Below the pieces are notes generated by a model that worked only from the letters and a program-made list of their open reading frames with translations, searched no databases and was not told where the DNA came from. Below are positions 1-10,629 of a DNA stretch of 64,000 bases, piece by piece (positions within the stretch are counted from its first letter, which is position 1; every line of letters starts with the position of its first letter). Made by a program: the position numbers and the translations under genes. This DNA comes from Anadara kagoshimensis (taxonomy: Eukaryota > Mollusca > Bivalvia > Arcoida > Arcidae): positions 20,284,428 through 20,348,427 of the forward strand of contig CM037865.1 of NCBI GenBank assembly GCA_021292105.1. The letters run 5' to 3'.

Positions 1-652
1 ATCAAAATTTCGTGATAAAAAAGCACGTCTACTTTGATTAACTGTTGCACAATATAACATTCCTCATTGTTTTTAAAGTCAAATTTTTCCTTTTGATTGT
101 AATGTATTCTAACGCCATGATTTGACGTAACAAGTCAATGAAGTATTTACATGATGATGTCAATTATTATCTATAACTTTGTAACATACAATTGCTCAAA
201 ATGTGTTATAGAAGGAGTAACAATTACAATTGTAAACGTATTATTATTTACAATACGAATGTATTTCTCTTCGATGAACTATGCAGAAGCAATTGTATTT
301 CTATTCCCTTTGACATACAATTGGGGTCATGACCCTTGATGCGTATGCATTTTTCCACAGGATGACGTTATGTGATTGTCTTTTGATTATGACGTCACTT
401 AAGTTCAAGTGTACGCTGATCTTGCAGATACATGAACAGGTATAGAAGAAAAAGTACCAAGAGTTGGAGCAAATATAAGCACAAAATATTCATTGAAAGA
501 AAGAATTGTAAACATAAGAAATGACATTTCCGCATATTTAGTCCCAGAACTCATACAGGTTTATTTAACTTGCATTTGCCAAAAGGTCTGAAGCTTGTTA
601 TTGAAAGGCGATTATCAGTAAAATATGAAAATGCGTTTCTTGCAAAATTCAG
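1..652. other. Non-coding AT-rich DNA
   Basis: No coding region is supported: the longest frames are short and contain no recognisable domain. A perfect TGACGTCA palindrome lies at 390-397, with related half-sites nearby (TTGACGTAA near 121, ATGACGTTA near 362). Confidence 0.6.
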
Positions 653-1510
653 TCTGGAAATTTTTCGTAAATTCCAGTTTTAAGAGCACTTGAATGTATT
701 TGTCAAAAAGATGTATTTAAAGTAGGGGAACTAAATCGTAATTATATGCACATTTAATAGCAATAGATACCCATAACATGTGGTATCATTCTAAAGGTTA
801 TTAATAATTCAATGTTACATGATAAAATATTTTTCAATATGACGTCACTATATACAAATTGATGCCATGTTAATTTAAAATCAAAAAATAGTGAAAAGCT
901 ATTTCAATCAGATACAAATTTCTCCGGTTAACCTATTGTGTGTGTTGTCATTAATTTTTGTTTTAAAATAATTATTGTCTGGACATTTTTTGTAAATTCC
1001 TGTTTTAAGAGCACTTGAATGTATTTGTCAAAAACACGTATTTAGGGTAGGGGAACGGAATCGTGATTATATAAACACTTAATAGCAATAGATGCCCATA
1101 AAATGTGGTGTCACTCTAAAGGTTATTGATAAATCAATGTTACATGATAAAATATTTTTCAAAATATGACGTCACTAGATAAAAATATGATACCATGTTA
1201 ATTTAAAATTAAAAATAGTGAAAAGCTATCAGATACAAATTTCTCCGGTTAACATATTGTATGTGTTGTCATTAATTTTTGTTTTAAAATAATTATATAC
1301 CCTCTGCTATTGATATTCTATAACCTTGATGAGTAATTATCTGAGGATTATAATATTTTCTATCACAGAAAAGATGTACCCATTTCTACCGCAGGGTTAA
1401 TTTTTAGGGTAGGGAAACACTATCATGATTTAACCTCATAACTTATATATTACTAGTATCCCATCACGTGTGGTATCAAATTGAAGATATTTTAATATAC
1501 TATCCTATTA
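653..1510. repeat. Tandem duplication, ~325-bp unit, plus a decayed third copy
   Basis: Segment 653-975 is repeated as about 976-1296. The landmark TTTTAAGAGCACTTGAATG occurs at 678 and 1003, an offset of 325. The copies differ by scattered substitutions and small indels. A third, more diverged stretch at about 1390-1500 keeps the same order of phrases (a GGGTAGGG-type run, then TCGTGAT/TCATGAT, then a CCCAT...TGTGGT phrase). No long open frame is conserved between copies. Confidence 0.8.
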
Positions 1511-1885
1511 TGCATCAACTTTTCCCTTCATCGAATTTGGCACGCGCCGCACTATCTTGCATTACCTCTTGAAATATCGTGATCAGAATGTCATTTCTTA
1601 ATTATTATGGGAGAACAGAACTTTTTTTTCTTGACTTGACCAAATTAAAACTCGACCCGATACAAAGAATTGTACATAAGCACTGTGCACATGATTTTTA
1701 TCTAACATCTACGACTAGCTTTTTAGAAAAGAATAAAAACAACACATGTAAAAAACATTTACCACAGAAAGATGCTGATCTATGTCATGACATATGTTCT
1801 GTAGTAATGACGTCATTTTACAATGTTTACATTTGACAAATCTAAGACACAATGTCACAACAAGGTGACAGAAATTTTGCCTTTT
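1511..1885. other. Non-coding spacer
   Basis: AT-rich sequence without a supported gene. It contains the fourth CRE palindrome at 1808-1815. Confidence 0.5.
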
Positions 1886-2015
1886 TAAGTTCGCTCAGAG
1901 CGATGTACAGGATATCGATTTCAGGTATCTTCTGGAGGATTCCCTGACTTTCTTTTCTAAATGCTGAGCACTACGCGAAAGAATAGTCGCTGTCTGTTTT
2001 CAAGTCCTTTTCATG
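1886..2015 (-). repeat. tRNA-derived SINE family A fragment (body)
   Basis: The stretch running through GCTCAGAGCGATGTACAGG, the CTGGAGGATTCCCTGACTTTC phrase and ATTTTCAAGTCC-like sequence matches the body of the better SINE-A copy at 15507-15808 in the same minus orientation. Both the tRNA head and the 3' tail are missing or unrecognisable. Confidence 0.5.
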
Positions 2016-3224
2016 CTCCGGCAATCAAGGAAAAATTGTCGTTGCTTATTATGTGAGAGGTCATTGCTAGATCAGTCTAAAGTAATAGCAATTGTTCTTT
2101 TGTCAATTTGTCAAGCACTCATCAGTTAGAAATAAAAGTCGCAAAACCCCTAGATGAATTCATTTTAGAAATAACTTGTTTGTTGTGGTTTTTCATTGCT
2201 AAGCTATTTATGATAGAATTGTCCCTTCCAAAATCTTGTTTATATCACCGTAAACCACAACAAATTGGAAGTTATTTCTTAAGTGTATTTACAATGTTAT
2301 TTATTATTTTTTCTTCTTAGAATTTACAAAAGAACAATCATTTAATATTAGAAATAATTGTTTTCATTTCTTATCCACTGGTTTTGTCGGTAAATGGAAC
2401 AACCCCATTTAACACAGCCTTTTCCGACGTCATTTCATCACTTCAACGCATTTAGCCTCGCCTCAATGACGTCACAATAGAACTCAAACCAAAATTAGAC
2501 AAGAGGTTGACAGGTGATGCTAACTGAAATGTAATGGTTATTCTTGTCAGTAAGTTTATGTAAGAAAAAATCAGCAGATACATTACGTAAACCTGATAAT
2601 TAATGTGTTTAACAAGAAATCATCAGTACTGGAACTTGATAGTGTCAAAATCTCTAGATATACTCAAAATAATGATTTAAAATATTTTTTCAACAATACT
2701 GTTTTGCCCTGACCTTTGACCTTGTAGAAAATGTTTATTTTCAAATTTCCAAAAAATAGCTAAAATAATAGATATAATACAACAACCACATGAACTAATC
2801 AAAATGAATTTACTTAATCGATACTGTCAGTTTCGGTGGATTGGAAGACATGGACGTTTAAGGTTATAAAGTCAGACACGGTCAAACGTCGAGCCATTTT
2901 CAGCTAACACAACAACGATAGTCTTTTAAGAGTTGTCGTTCTTGTACCACTCAATCGATCTGCATAATGACTTTACTCTGGAAGATAGTCCTGCGAAGGG
3001 ACATTAAAATCAAATATTTGTTTGCGTTTCTAAACAAAGCTATTTCGTTCCAACGCAATAGTTTTATGCTCTCTGCAAAAGTATTTTGTTTCCACGCAAG
3101 CGGGACAGGTCAATGTTTTTTGCCTATAGAATGTTCTTATTTTTAATTCAGCATCTTATTGAAATCGGCGACAAAGTGACATGAAAAACAATTATACAGA
3201 GTATTCACGCGAAAATTATCGTTT
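2016..3224. other. Non-coding sequence
   Basis: Nothing coding is supported. A direct-repeat nuclear-receptor-like motif (TGACCTTTGACC) lies near 2711 and the fifth CRE palindrome is at 2467-2474. Confidence 0.5.
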
Positions 3225-3480
3225 ACTCATGCTCAAATGAACAAGCTATAGCCTTGAGACTCTAGAGAAGCCAAATATCACATATTTTTCTCAATAATTA
3301 GTTTCTGAGAAAGTTGTTTCAGTTTTTGCACCCTAGGTCACCTTACCCTAGTTTTGATGGCAATAGCAACGCCACAAACAAATCTGAATTGCACCGGCCC
3401 CTTAATATTTCTGGTCAAGTATGTTTGAAGTCTGTCTAATATTTTCAGAAAAGAAGTTGAAATTACATGTTAACGACGCA
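3225..3480 (-). mobile_element. Fragment of the Helentron-like element seen at 31.4-33.0 kb
   Basis: Read on the minus strand, this stretch aligns phrase by phrase with the 5' part of the element at 31414-32967: CACAAATCTGAATTGCACC, the GCAATAGCAACGCC phrase, TTTTGCACCCTAGGTCACC, then TTGAGACTCTAGAGAAGCC. The tandem core and the 3' terminal hairpin are absent, so it is a truncated relic. Confidence 0.65.
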
Positions 3481-3944
3481 CACACTCACACGCATGCACA
3501 TAAACCCGCTGCATTACGCCATAAGCTTATATTGGCCTTTGATGAGCTAAAATATAATGTATACTAAGTTACAAAAATAGGAAATGGTGCACAAGAAATC
3601 AAAGATTTGAAATCAAAAAAGCAATGCGCTGCTCGAACAACATATATTGCGCAGGCAAATCTGTTTTCGCCATTAGTGTATTAGGAGCATATCTGTATGG
3701 TATGAATGAATTTGTTTCTCGAAACTCATGCTAAAATTCTTGGCAAACTCAATATATTTATATTGTATACTTAAAAGGTCAGAAAAATACTTAAATAAGG
3801 CGTTCAGTATTGTTCTAAATAAACATGCGAATAAGAAAAAAAAGACAAACTGATCAGTAAGGAAACAAACAACGTTCAGAAGAGTCGTGAAATTTGTCAT
3901 CAGTCAAAAGTCAGGCAGATTATTTACCAGGCACTTGATGGTAT

Positions 3945-4002
3945 TGTCAAATACCACTTTTTAATTTAATCATAAAATACATTTAAAAAGTGGTATCTGA
4001 CA
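3945..4002. mobile_element. 58-bp foldback MITE with GTAT target duplication
   Basis: The element begins TGTCAAATACCACTTTTTAA and ends with the near-perfect inverse, TTAAAAAGTGGTATCTGACA. It is flanked on both sides by GTAT (3941-3944 and 4003-4006). It is a shorter relative of the 109-bp element at 32739-32847, which has the same TGTCA ends and also a 4-bp duplication. Non-autonomous and non-coding. Confidence 0.8.
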
Positions 4003-4006
4003 GTAT

Positions 4007-5540
4007 GAAGAAACAATAATTACATTTTCATCAAGTAATAGGCGGTAGTTTTGATGCTAAATTCACCTGACATCTAAGCGCAACTAGAATCATACATGTT
4101 TTAAAAGCATTACATGTCGTCTAAACACCCCATTTATGACATGAAAACATCTCATGGTTGTGTCACGAGACTGCATACTTTCAAAATCCAAATCGGTGTG
4201 TATTCGGTGTTGAATTCAGCCGAGGTCAATATTTATTTTTCCGGTGAATATGACACCATATACAACCACTAAAATGTCCATAACTGTTTTATTATATAAT
4301 TTAGCCACTGTGGCACTTCGGTTGACAATGTTTTCTCAAACCTGTGACCAGGCAATCTAACTATTTAACCGATGTCAGATTCCCCTGCTTACCCTTGTTG
4401 AGACCGGCAGATCGTACTAAAATCTGACTTTTTTAAATCTGATTCTATGAAAACATAAATGGCATTCTGGACGAGACACAATCAATTATGCCATAACGTC
4501 AAAGTTCTATGAAAATAAATAACAAGCATCCCGAATTAGACATAATCACTTGCGCACACTTATTTGATAACGTTCTATCATTTTACGGTGAACGTCAACA
4601 AAAATCGATGACGTACACCGAATTTGATATTCACCGGAATATCTGTGGTATATCATGCGAGATCCAATGGTTACGTGCTACCTTTTTAGTCAATCATAAA
4701 GATGGAATGTATTAATTATATAATAATATACAATATTATATGTTGGCGACCTGGTTTCAGTGTTTTACTTCAGTGTTCGAAGTACATCATAACGAAGAAT
4801 AATTCAACAAACCCTAGCTGAATATTCGTATATATACTGAGCGTAGATCTATAAAGATACTGTCAAAATACGGCTGAATGTTCTAAAACTGGTTATTCGA
4901 AAAGAATATACGTTTAACTTCGTGTAAGCGTGATCAATCCACAAACTTCGTGAAAGCGTGATCATTTTTTTTAATTTGACAAAATAGACAAATTACAGTA
5001 TGTAATGACATGAGCATAGGCGAACAAAGTATCTGTTTTAATAAAATTCTAATGGATACAGAAAATCCGTGTGTAAAATGTGCTAATTTTGTTGATTAAT
5101 AAATTTAAATTAGCGACAGCAATAAAGTGAAAGCGTGATAAACCCGAATAGTTTGAGCGTTCGACGGTAAGTTGACCTTAGTTTTGTATGATAGGGCATG
5201 GATTTGAAAATATATTGTAGCCTACAGAAGATGTATAAGTGCATTTCGACACTTCGACACTGTTTTGATTAAGTTAGATATTAGGTCTACTTACCGTCAA
5301 AGCGAGCGTTTTCAACTAGAAGCGGGATCAACATAAGTCACGTGATTGTCCCCCGTGCTGACTCACGCTTTATGGGTTACAATTACTCTAATATAAAAAA
5401 AATCACTGTATATATTGCCATCAGATCAAAGTCGACCTTATAATCTAGTATACAGTGTTTACATATTTTCGACCAGTTTAATTATTGTTGTAAATAGGTA
5501 ACTGATCAACAAATTCTGGGCAAAATGTTTTTGTATCCAA
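4007..5540. other. Non-coding AT-rich sequence
   Basis: No gene is supported. A short phrase (TTCGTGAAAGCGTGATCA and variants) recurs near 4920, 4945 and 5127. Short frames here show no domain. Confidence 0.5.
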
Positions 5541-5701
5541 GAAGGTAAGTTGAGTAATGGTGTTTAACGTCCCAGTCAGAATATATCACGTATATCGAGA
5601 CGTCGCTAGCTATAGGTGAATGTGCAGAACTTTTCCCGGTACGTTGCGCTGATGGCATTATACTGAAGGGTTCTTTGGCTTGCCTAGCCCACCGTGACAC
5701 G
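5541..5701 (-). repeat. SINE family A, 3' half, cut off by an LTR
   Basis: On the minus strand it reads CGTGTCACGG..., then AAAGAACCCTTC, then the family tail around GACGTCTCGATATACGTGA and ATTCTGACTGGGACGTTAAA. The expected upstream SINE body stops abruptly at 5702, where a candidate LTR end begins. A SINE-A head in the same orientation lies at 9300-9396, on the other side of the retrotransposon. Confidence 0.65.
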
Positions 5702-5922
5702 TGTAATGTTAAACGACGACTCGAAGACAGCTCAACTTGTAGAACTTATATTGAGAGTCATTACAAAGGTGTGGCCCGGTTAGAACATGGCCGACTAACT
5801 AAAAGCATGGTTATCTAATTAACATAAATGACGTTGTACACATGTATCAGTAAGGGACATAACTCAATGTATTAAAACTAACCTCGTACCTATATATCAT
5901 GTAGCACTATAATATTACAACA
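5702..5922 (-). repeat. Candidate 3' LTR (221 bp) of the Gypsy-type element
   Basis: On the minus strand the segment starts TGTTGTAATATT immediately after a purine tract AACAAGGGGA (5923-5932), as expected for a polypurine tract beside a 3' LTR. It ends TTTAACATTACA, giving TG...CA ends with related terminal bases (TGTTGTAAT / ATTACA). I found no matching 5' LTR, so the boundaries rest on the polypurine tract and the SINE junction rather than on LTR-LTR comparison. Confidence 0.55.
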
Positions 5923-6297
5923 TCCCCTTGTTGAAATGTAGTCACTGTAACTAAATGAAAAAGTCGCTCTGTAACTATAAATCAAAGTGTCTCTGAGCAA
6001 TGAAGTACTAAACTTAGAAGCTCTTAATATAATTATTCACTGTGTCCATGTTTACATAAAGTTACACTCATAATGTCCAAAATCATAACTAACATAACAC
6101 TTGTAACTCTGAACTAACACATATTTTGTGTAATTAAACAGAATAGTGTTTTAAACAAAGTAATACAAGAACTGACGGATATGTTACATAGATTCAATAA
6201 CATTGTGTTTAACAACACTGCCTGATTTGGTTACATAGGGTTTATCACATTTTGGTGATGCTGGACAATTGACAACAGGTTGTTGTGATTGTATACC

Positions 6298-6705
6298 TTA
6301 ATTGTCAACCAATGGTTGCTTGATAGCAGCCTGTTCAGCTACTGAAGGCGTTACAGACTCCTGAGCCATAGAAAGTGAATGGTCCAGTTCTGAAGTTTTT
6401 GGCTCAAATTTTTCATTTGTTTTAATAAGATGCCTTCGATTCATTTGTTTTGTACCACCATCAGCAGTCTGAACAGTAAACGACCTATGGTCATTTTCCT
6501 GCAAACAAAAAGCAGGGTTCCATAAATCATTAACACGAACAACATCACCTGTATGAACATTAGGGAGCGGTTTTGAACCTCTATCGTACAGTTTCTTGGT
6601 AGTCTGTTCCTCTTTGAGCATTCGATCACACACGAGTTCATGCTCTATACTTAAAGGTTTTAACGCAGTGTTAGTAACTGGCAATATTGATCTCAATGAC
6701 CGATT
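6298..6705 (-). pseudogene. Integrase C-terminal region of the Gypsy-type pol
   Basis: An open frame of about 136 residues contains a basic segment followed by VRVNDLWNPA and RSFTVQTADGGTKQMNRRHL-type sequence. That is the SH3-like chromatin/DNA-contacting part commonly found after the catalytic core of Ty3/Gypsy integrases. It ends at a stop near 6298. It is separated by frame changes from the zinc-binding part at 6848-7207, so the protein is not continuous. Confidence 0.65.
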
Positions 6706-7207
6706 CATTAATAACTGCGATGGAGAGTAACCTACTTGTAGCGCAGTTGTACGGTATTCCAGTATACTTATATAAGGATCTCTGCGATCAGAGCGTGCCT
6801 TACTTAGTATTCGTTTTACTGTCTGAACAGTACGTTCTGCGAGTCCATTAGATTGGGGATATATAGTGGACTTGATGTAATATGCTCAAAGTTCCATTCG
6901 TTGGCAAAAGCGATGAGCTCGAAAGCATTTCAACTTCAAAGAAGCGACTGTAGTAGTCAACAACGACTATGTATTCACGATTGTTCCATGTGAACAGGTC
7001 GGACGCTACTACTTGCCATGGTAAACGTTGTACTTCGTGTGACATCATAGGCATTTTAGCATTACTATTTTGCCTTTCCAAGCAAGTATTACATTGAGTG
7101 ATGTAATTTGGAATATCGGTAGCGATATTTGGCCAAAACATAACTTCACGTGCACGCTTGATGCATTTCTCGACACCCATGTGTCCATAGTGCAGTTTTT
7201 CAACCAT
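6706..7207 (-). pseudogene. Integrase N-terminal zinc domain and broken catalytic core
   Basis: The frame starting at 7207 has the histidine pair in HYGHMGVEKC, then CNTC about 30 residues later (HHCC zinc finger), followed by VVASDLFTW with the first catalytic Asp and the YSRFFEVEML segment. Sequence that normally carries the second catalytic Asp is missing. The frame then shifts, and the NGLAERTV-like segment with the catalytic Glu is only visible in another frame at about 6800-6850. The integrase cannot be functional. Confidence 0.75.
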
Positions 7208-7330
7208 TGTTGATCGGAGCGGTATCAGGCTTCGAGATCTTTTTAGTATAACACCATTCTCGACAGCGAGTTCGTCACGATAATTGAATTATTCCTTTAA
7301 TATTGCTGGACAATCCTTATAGTTATCTGG

Positions 7331-8473
7331 CTAAACATCGGCTAATACTTGAACTAGAACAGACACTTGCGGATCTCTACGCGTCTCCTCTGCTATTTCT
7401 GCGAACCTCTCATCGCTGAATGGTATGTTTTTCATTACCGTGTGAACGTAAACATTTATTCCCCCGGAGAGCTGATCATCGGAGTCAGTAATAAACTTAC
7501 GAGACAATTTTACGGCAAGCGGAATGTTTTTACCAGATACATGTACATGATAAACATTAAGGTCATATTGCTGCAAATGTAATAACATGCGTTGTAAGCG
7601 GGGAGGTGCTGCACTTAGCGGCTTTCTAACTATTACTTCTAATGGCGTGTGGTCAGTTTGCACATTAACTTTTTTACCATAAAAATAGTGGTGATAACGT
7701 TTGCAACCAAAAAGTATAGCTAGCATTTCTTTCTTAATTTGTGTATATTGCACCTCTGAAGTAGTTAGCGATTTTGACGCGTATGCAATAGGTTTGCCAT
7801 TTTGTACTAAAATCGCACCAATGCCGCATTTTGATGCATCAACTTGCAACGTAACGTCTAAATCCGGATCATAATAAGATAAAATTGGTCCTGGACAGGT
7901 GGTGAATATGTCCTTAATCGCATTCAAAGGATGTTCTTGAGGCGCATCCCATGAAAATTCAACGTATTTGGCAAGGAGTGTCCTTAGTGGACTTGTGAGG
8001 TCGGCTAAGTAAGGAGCGAACTTACAGAGGTACGTAATCATTCCTAGAACAGTTTGCAACTCTGCTCGATTTACTGGAGGTTCCATATCGCGTATTGCAG
8101 CAATTTTTGATGGATCTGGTTTAAGACTATCTGCACTAAGTATATGTCCGAAGTAACGTACTTCTGTTACACCTACATCTAGTTTGTCCTGATTAAATTT
8201 AACGCCTTTCTGACGCGCACGATCAAGAACTCTGCGAAGATTAGTGTCATGCTCTTTAAGGGTCCTGCCATAAACAAGAACATCATCAACTATCGCTTCA
8301 ACTCCATCTAATCCTTCGAAACTTTCATCGATACAGCGTTGGAATTCGTCCTGCGACGATTTGAGACCAAAGGACAGTCTTAAATATCGGTAACGACCTA
8401 GTGGTGTATTGAATGTTGTGAGGAATGACGATTCCTCTGAAAGTTTTATAGCCCAATAACCCCCAACGGGCAT
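7331..8473 (-). pseudogene. Reverse transcriptase palm/thumb plus RNase H
   Basis: A 380-residue open frame. The RT part includes YRYLRLSFGLKSSQDEFQR and the catalytic box AIVDDVLVYG, with the two Asp of the xxDD motif retained. The RNase H part includes LQVDASKCGIGAILVQ (first Asp), TQIKKEMLAI (Glu) and VQTDHTPLEV (Asp). The N-terminal RT fingers lie in a different frame upstream (8527-8913), so translation of an intact RT is not possible. Confidence 0.85.
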
Positions 8474-8526
8474 CCAATTTTGTGAAATATTTAGCGTTAG
8501 CTAGCTTAGGTAAAATATCCTCAAAG

Positions 8527-8913
8527 TTACGTGTTGGGTAATGCGGACGTTGTATAGCTCGATTGAGGTTCTGAGGGTCTATACTCGATTGCGGTTTTTT
8601 CTACTACTACAAGTGAACTTACCCACGGGGTCGGTTCGGTAACTTTCGTGATTACGCCTAAGGATTCCATACGCGATAGCTCATCTTTAAGTTTGTCTTT
8701 TAGCGACACTGGAATACGACGCGGAGGGTTTACAACAGGGGGTACGGAAGGGTCAAGTATAATGTTACATTCACCTTGGAACAACCCAATACCATTAAAT
8801 ACATCAGCATAGTTTTCTAATATGACCTGTTTATCTAAGTATTGTTCTGTGACATTTCTTGCTTGTAAAGCATCAACAAACTTAATTACTGAAAAATCTA
8901 AACATGCTTTCAA
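8527..8913 (-). pseudogene. Reverse transcriptase fingers region (frameshifted)
   Basis: Contains RRIPVSLKDKLKDELSRME, LGVITKVTEPTPWVSSLVVV and upstream ILDPSVPPVVNPPR, typical of the N-terminal RT fingers of Gypsy pol. The frame then shifts after VVVEK and the rest of the palm continues in the frame of the 7331-8473 segment. Confidence 0.8.
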
Positions 8914-8915
8914 AC

Positions 8916-9256
8916 CTAGAATAGTTGGCGATTCTGTATCAATGATAAAGAAATCAAGTATACTTGACTTGTTACCAAGGCAACATTGAATTTTACTACT
9001 CCTACTGTTTTCAGTTGGTTACCATCATATGTCGAAAGTTTGTCATTAGCTTTCTGAAGGGGTAATTTCAGTCCCATACTTTGAAATACTTTAAGTGGCA
9101 AAATGTTAACTTGTGACCCAGTATCAAGTTTAAAATTTACATGTTTACTATCGGGACCACAATACAATTTTACAAAAGCTTGATCATTCTTAGTAGCATT
9201 GACAATACTATCAACAGAAATGCAGTCAACAAATATTTCATTTAAAACTAAAGTCA
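8916..9256 (-). pseudogene. Retropepsin (aspartic protease) region
   Basis: The segment FKLDTGSQVNILPLKVF contains the DTG active-site triad of retroviral-type aspartic proteases, followed by YDGNQLKTVGVVKF. The frame runs upstream into SINE-derived sequence beyond about 9260, so its N-terminus is not original. A frame change follows before the RT fingers. Confidence 0.75.
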
Positions 9257-9299
9257 TTATCTTCGTCTTTGTCTTTGTCCACCACGTTGACTGAGTGTT

Positions 9300-9396
9300 G
9301 CTTAGGCATGTTAAGTTTGGTCTGACCTGCCAGGGGATCGAACCCACGACCTCCCACTTACGGAGCAAGCACTCAAACAACTGAGCTACCGCAGTG
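9300..9396 (-). repeat. SINE family A, tRNA-like head
   Basis: On the minus strand: an A-box-like GGTAGCTCAGTTG phrase (slightly altered) followed about 35 nt later by the B-box GGTTCGATCCC. This is the 5' head of the SINE family whose tail lies at 5541-5701. The retrotransposon sits between the two parts. Confidence 0.65.
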
Positions 9397-9400
9397 GTTC

Positions 9401-9858
9401 TCCAAGAAGGTAGATAATTCCTTTGAATAACCTTTCACTCCTATTTCATGGAATAGATCCGGGCACGTTATTAACTGTGCCATCAGATTGCGCAATTGTG
9501 GACGGTATATACAGTGGATTATTATTTGCAACATTTATCTGGTCACATACTTCTCTGTTTTGTTAAAATAACTGCTTATATTTTTAACTGCTTTTATTGA
9601 ATACTCTGATGTAGTATACACATTATCATCCCTAAAAATATTTATTTTATTGCATTGTTTGCGAGCCTCGTCTCTGAAAGAAATAGTAAATCCTCAGTAA
9701 ATATTTCGTAATCTTACATGAATTTTACTAATATTTTCTAGTTATCTCTCTTTCGACAAAAAGAAAATATTTCCCCTTCAGATATTTTGCTTCCCGTGTT
9801 ACTAGAAAGTTGTGTCTTGTAAAACGACCATGCCTCAGTGTCACAAACATTCCTTAAC
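9401..9858. other. Non-coding spacer left of the Harbinger element
   Basis: No coding region or recognisable repeat seen, apart from the TAA target copy at its right end (9859-9861). Confidence 0.5.
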
Positions 9859-10557
9859 TAAAAGCCGGTCACACAGCGCTTTACGGGTTAATCACGACCA
9901 AAACCCGTAAAAAAGTAGTCTCCCGTGAAGCAGACGATGTCGTTCGCGTTGATGTCGAGTTTAAAACGAGCTACCGTGGCCGTGGACGCGGCGAAAATTC
10001 GGAACGGCGTCGGACGCGGCAGAAAGTTTTGAACTGCTCAAAATTGTCCGCGGACAACCACGGGCGGCACACGTGGTAAAGACGTGCAACACACGTGATA
10101 ATCCGTGTTCCGGCAGTGATTAAAACTTTGGGAGAAGCGGTAAGACGCGAAAGTTTAGCGGTCTGTCACGGGCAGAGCATAGTCATCGCCGCGTGTTACG
10201 CGTTGGTATCACAGGAAGATTTGATTATGATCTTTTGTTTCCATTTGTAATTGAATCGTTACTCCATTCACACCACCATCCTCCTCATATCGCTTGTTGA
10301 TACTGTTTAAAATGAGCCGTTTACAAAAATCGAGACTATCTGCTATTTGTTGTTTCAATCCCATTCTAAAAACGATCTATTGCTCGGGTTTATATATACA
10401 GCTCTATTTTTAGAGATGATAGAGCTTATTTTTAACCTTTTTGTCACACCCAATATACCGATACGTCACCGTTCTATTTGATATAGAGTCATAAAACGTT
10501 ACATATGTATATATAACACTCGTCTTTCTCTCATTCCTCCCTCCCTCCTCCCGCTGC

Positions 10558-10629
10558 AAGGGGAAAGGGGCGGGGGTGGCGGGGGGTGGCGGGGCGGGGC
10601 GGGGCGGAGGCGGCGGTGGCGGCGGCGGC
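10558..10629 (+). repeat. G-rich tract, potential G-quadruplex
   Basis: About 70 bases of nearly pure G with C/T interruptions: many runs of four to six G separated by one to three bases, grading into GGCGGT triplets. It lies in the left arm of the Harbinger element. Proline-rich frames on the opposite strand are simple translations of this tract and are not taken as genes. Confidence 0.7.

Larger units (their letters stand above)
390..2474. promoter_or_regulatory. Cluster of five perfect CRE palindromes (TGACGTCA)
   Basis: TGACGTCA, the CREB/ATF full site, occurs at 390-397, 840-847, 1167-1174, 1808-1815 and 2467-2474. The second and third are paralogous through the 325-bp duplication; the other three have unrelated flanks. 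Another copy is at about 23119 and I noticed no others. A regulatory role is inference only: no gene start lies beside the cluster inside the window. Confidence 0.4.
5702..9260 (-). mobile_element. Decayed Ty3/Gypsy-type LTR retrotransposon
   Basis: Read right to left, the internal region encodes aspartic protease, reverse transcriptase, RNase H and integrase, in the protease-RT-RNase H-integrase order of Ty3/Gypsy pol, followed by a polypurine tract and a candidate 3' LTR. The copy is dead: pol is broken by several frameshifts, the integrase core lacks a stretch, no gag is recognisable, and no 5' LTR is found. It appears truncated at the right end near 9260 and lies between two pieces of SINE-A. 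Related elements are common in invertebrate genomes; this is a transposable element, not an infectious virus. Confidence 0.85.

Noticed and set aside
4509..4715. 68-codon plus-strand frame
   Set aside because: Short, isolated, no domain, and no splice context.
5702..9260. Endogenous virus with an envelope gene
   Set aside because: No envelope-like frame exists between integrase and the candidate LTR; the layout is that of an ordinary Ty3/Gypsy retrotransposon.
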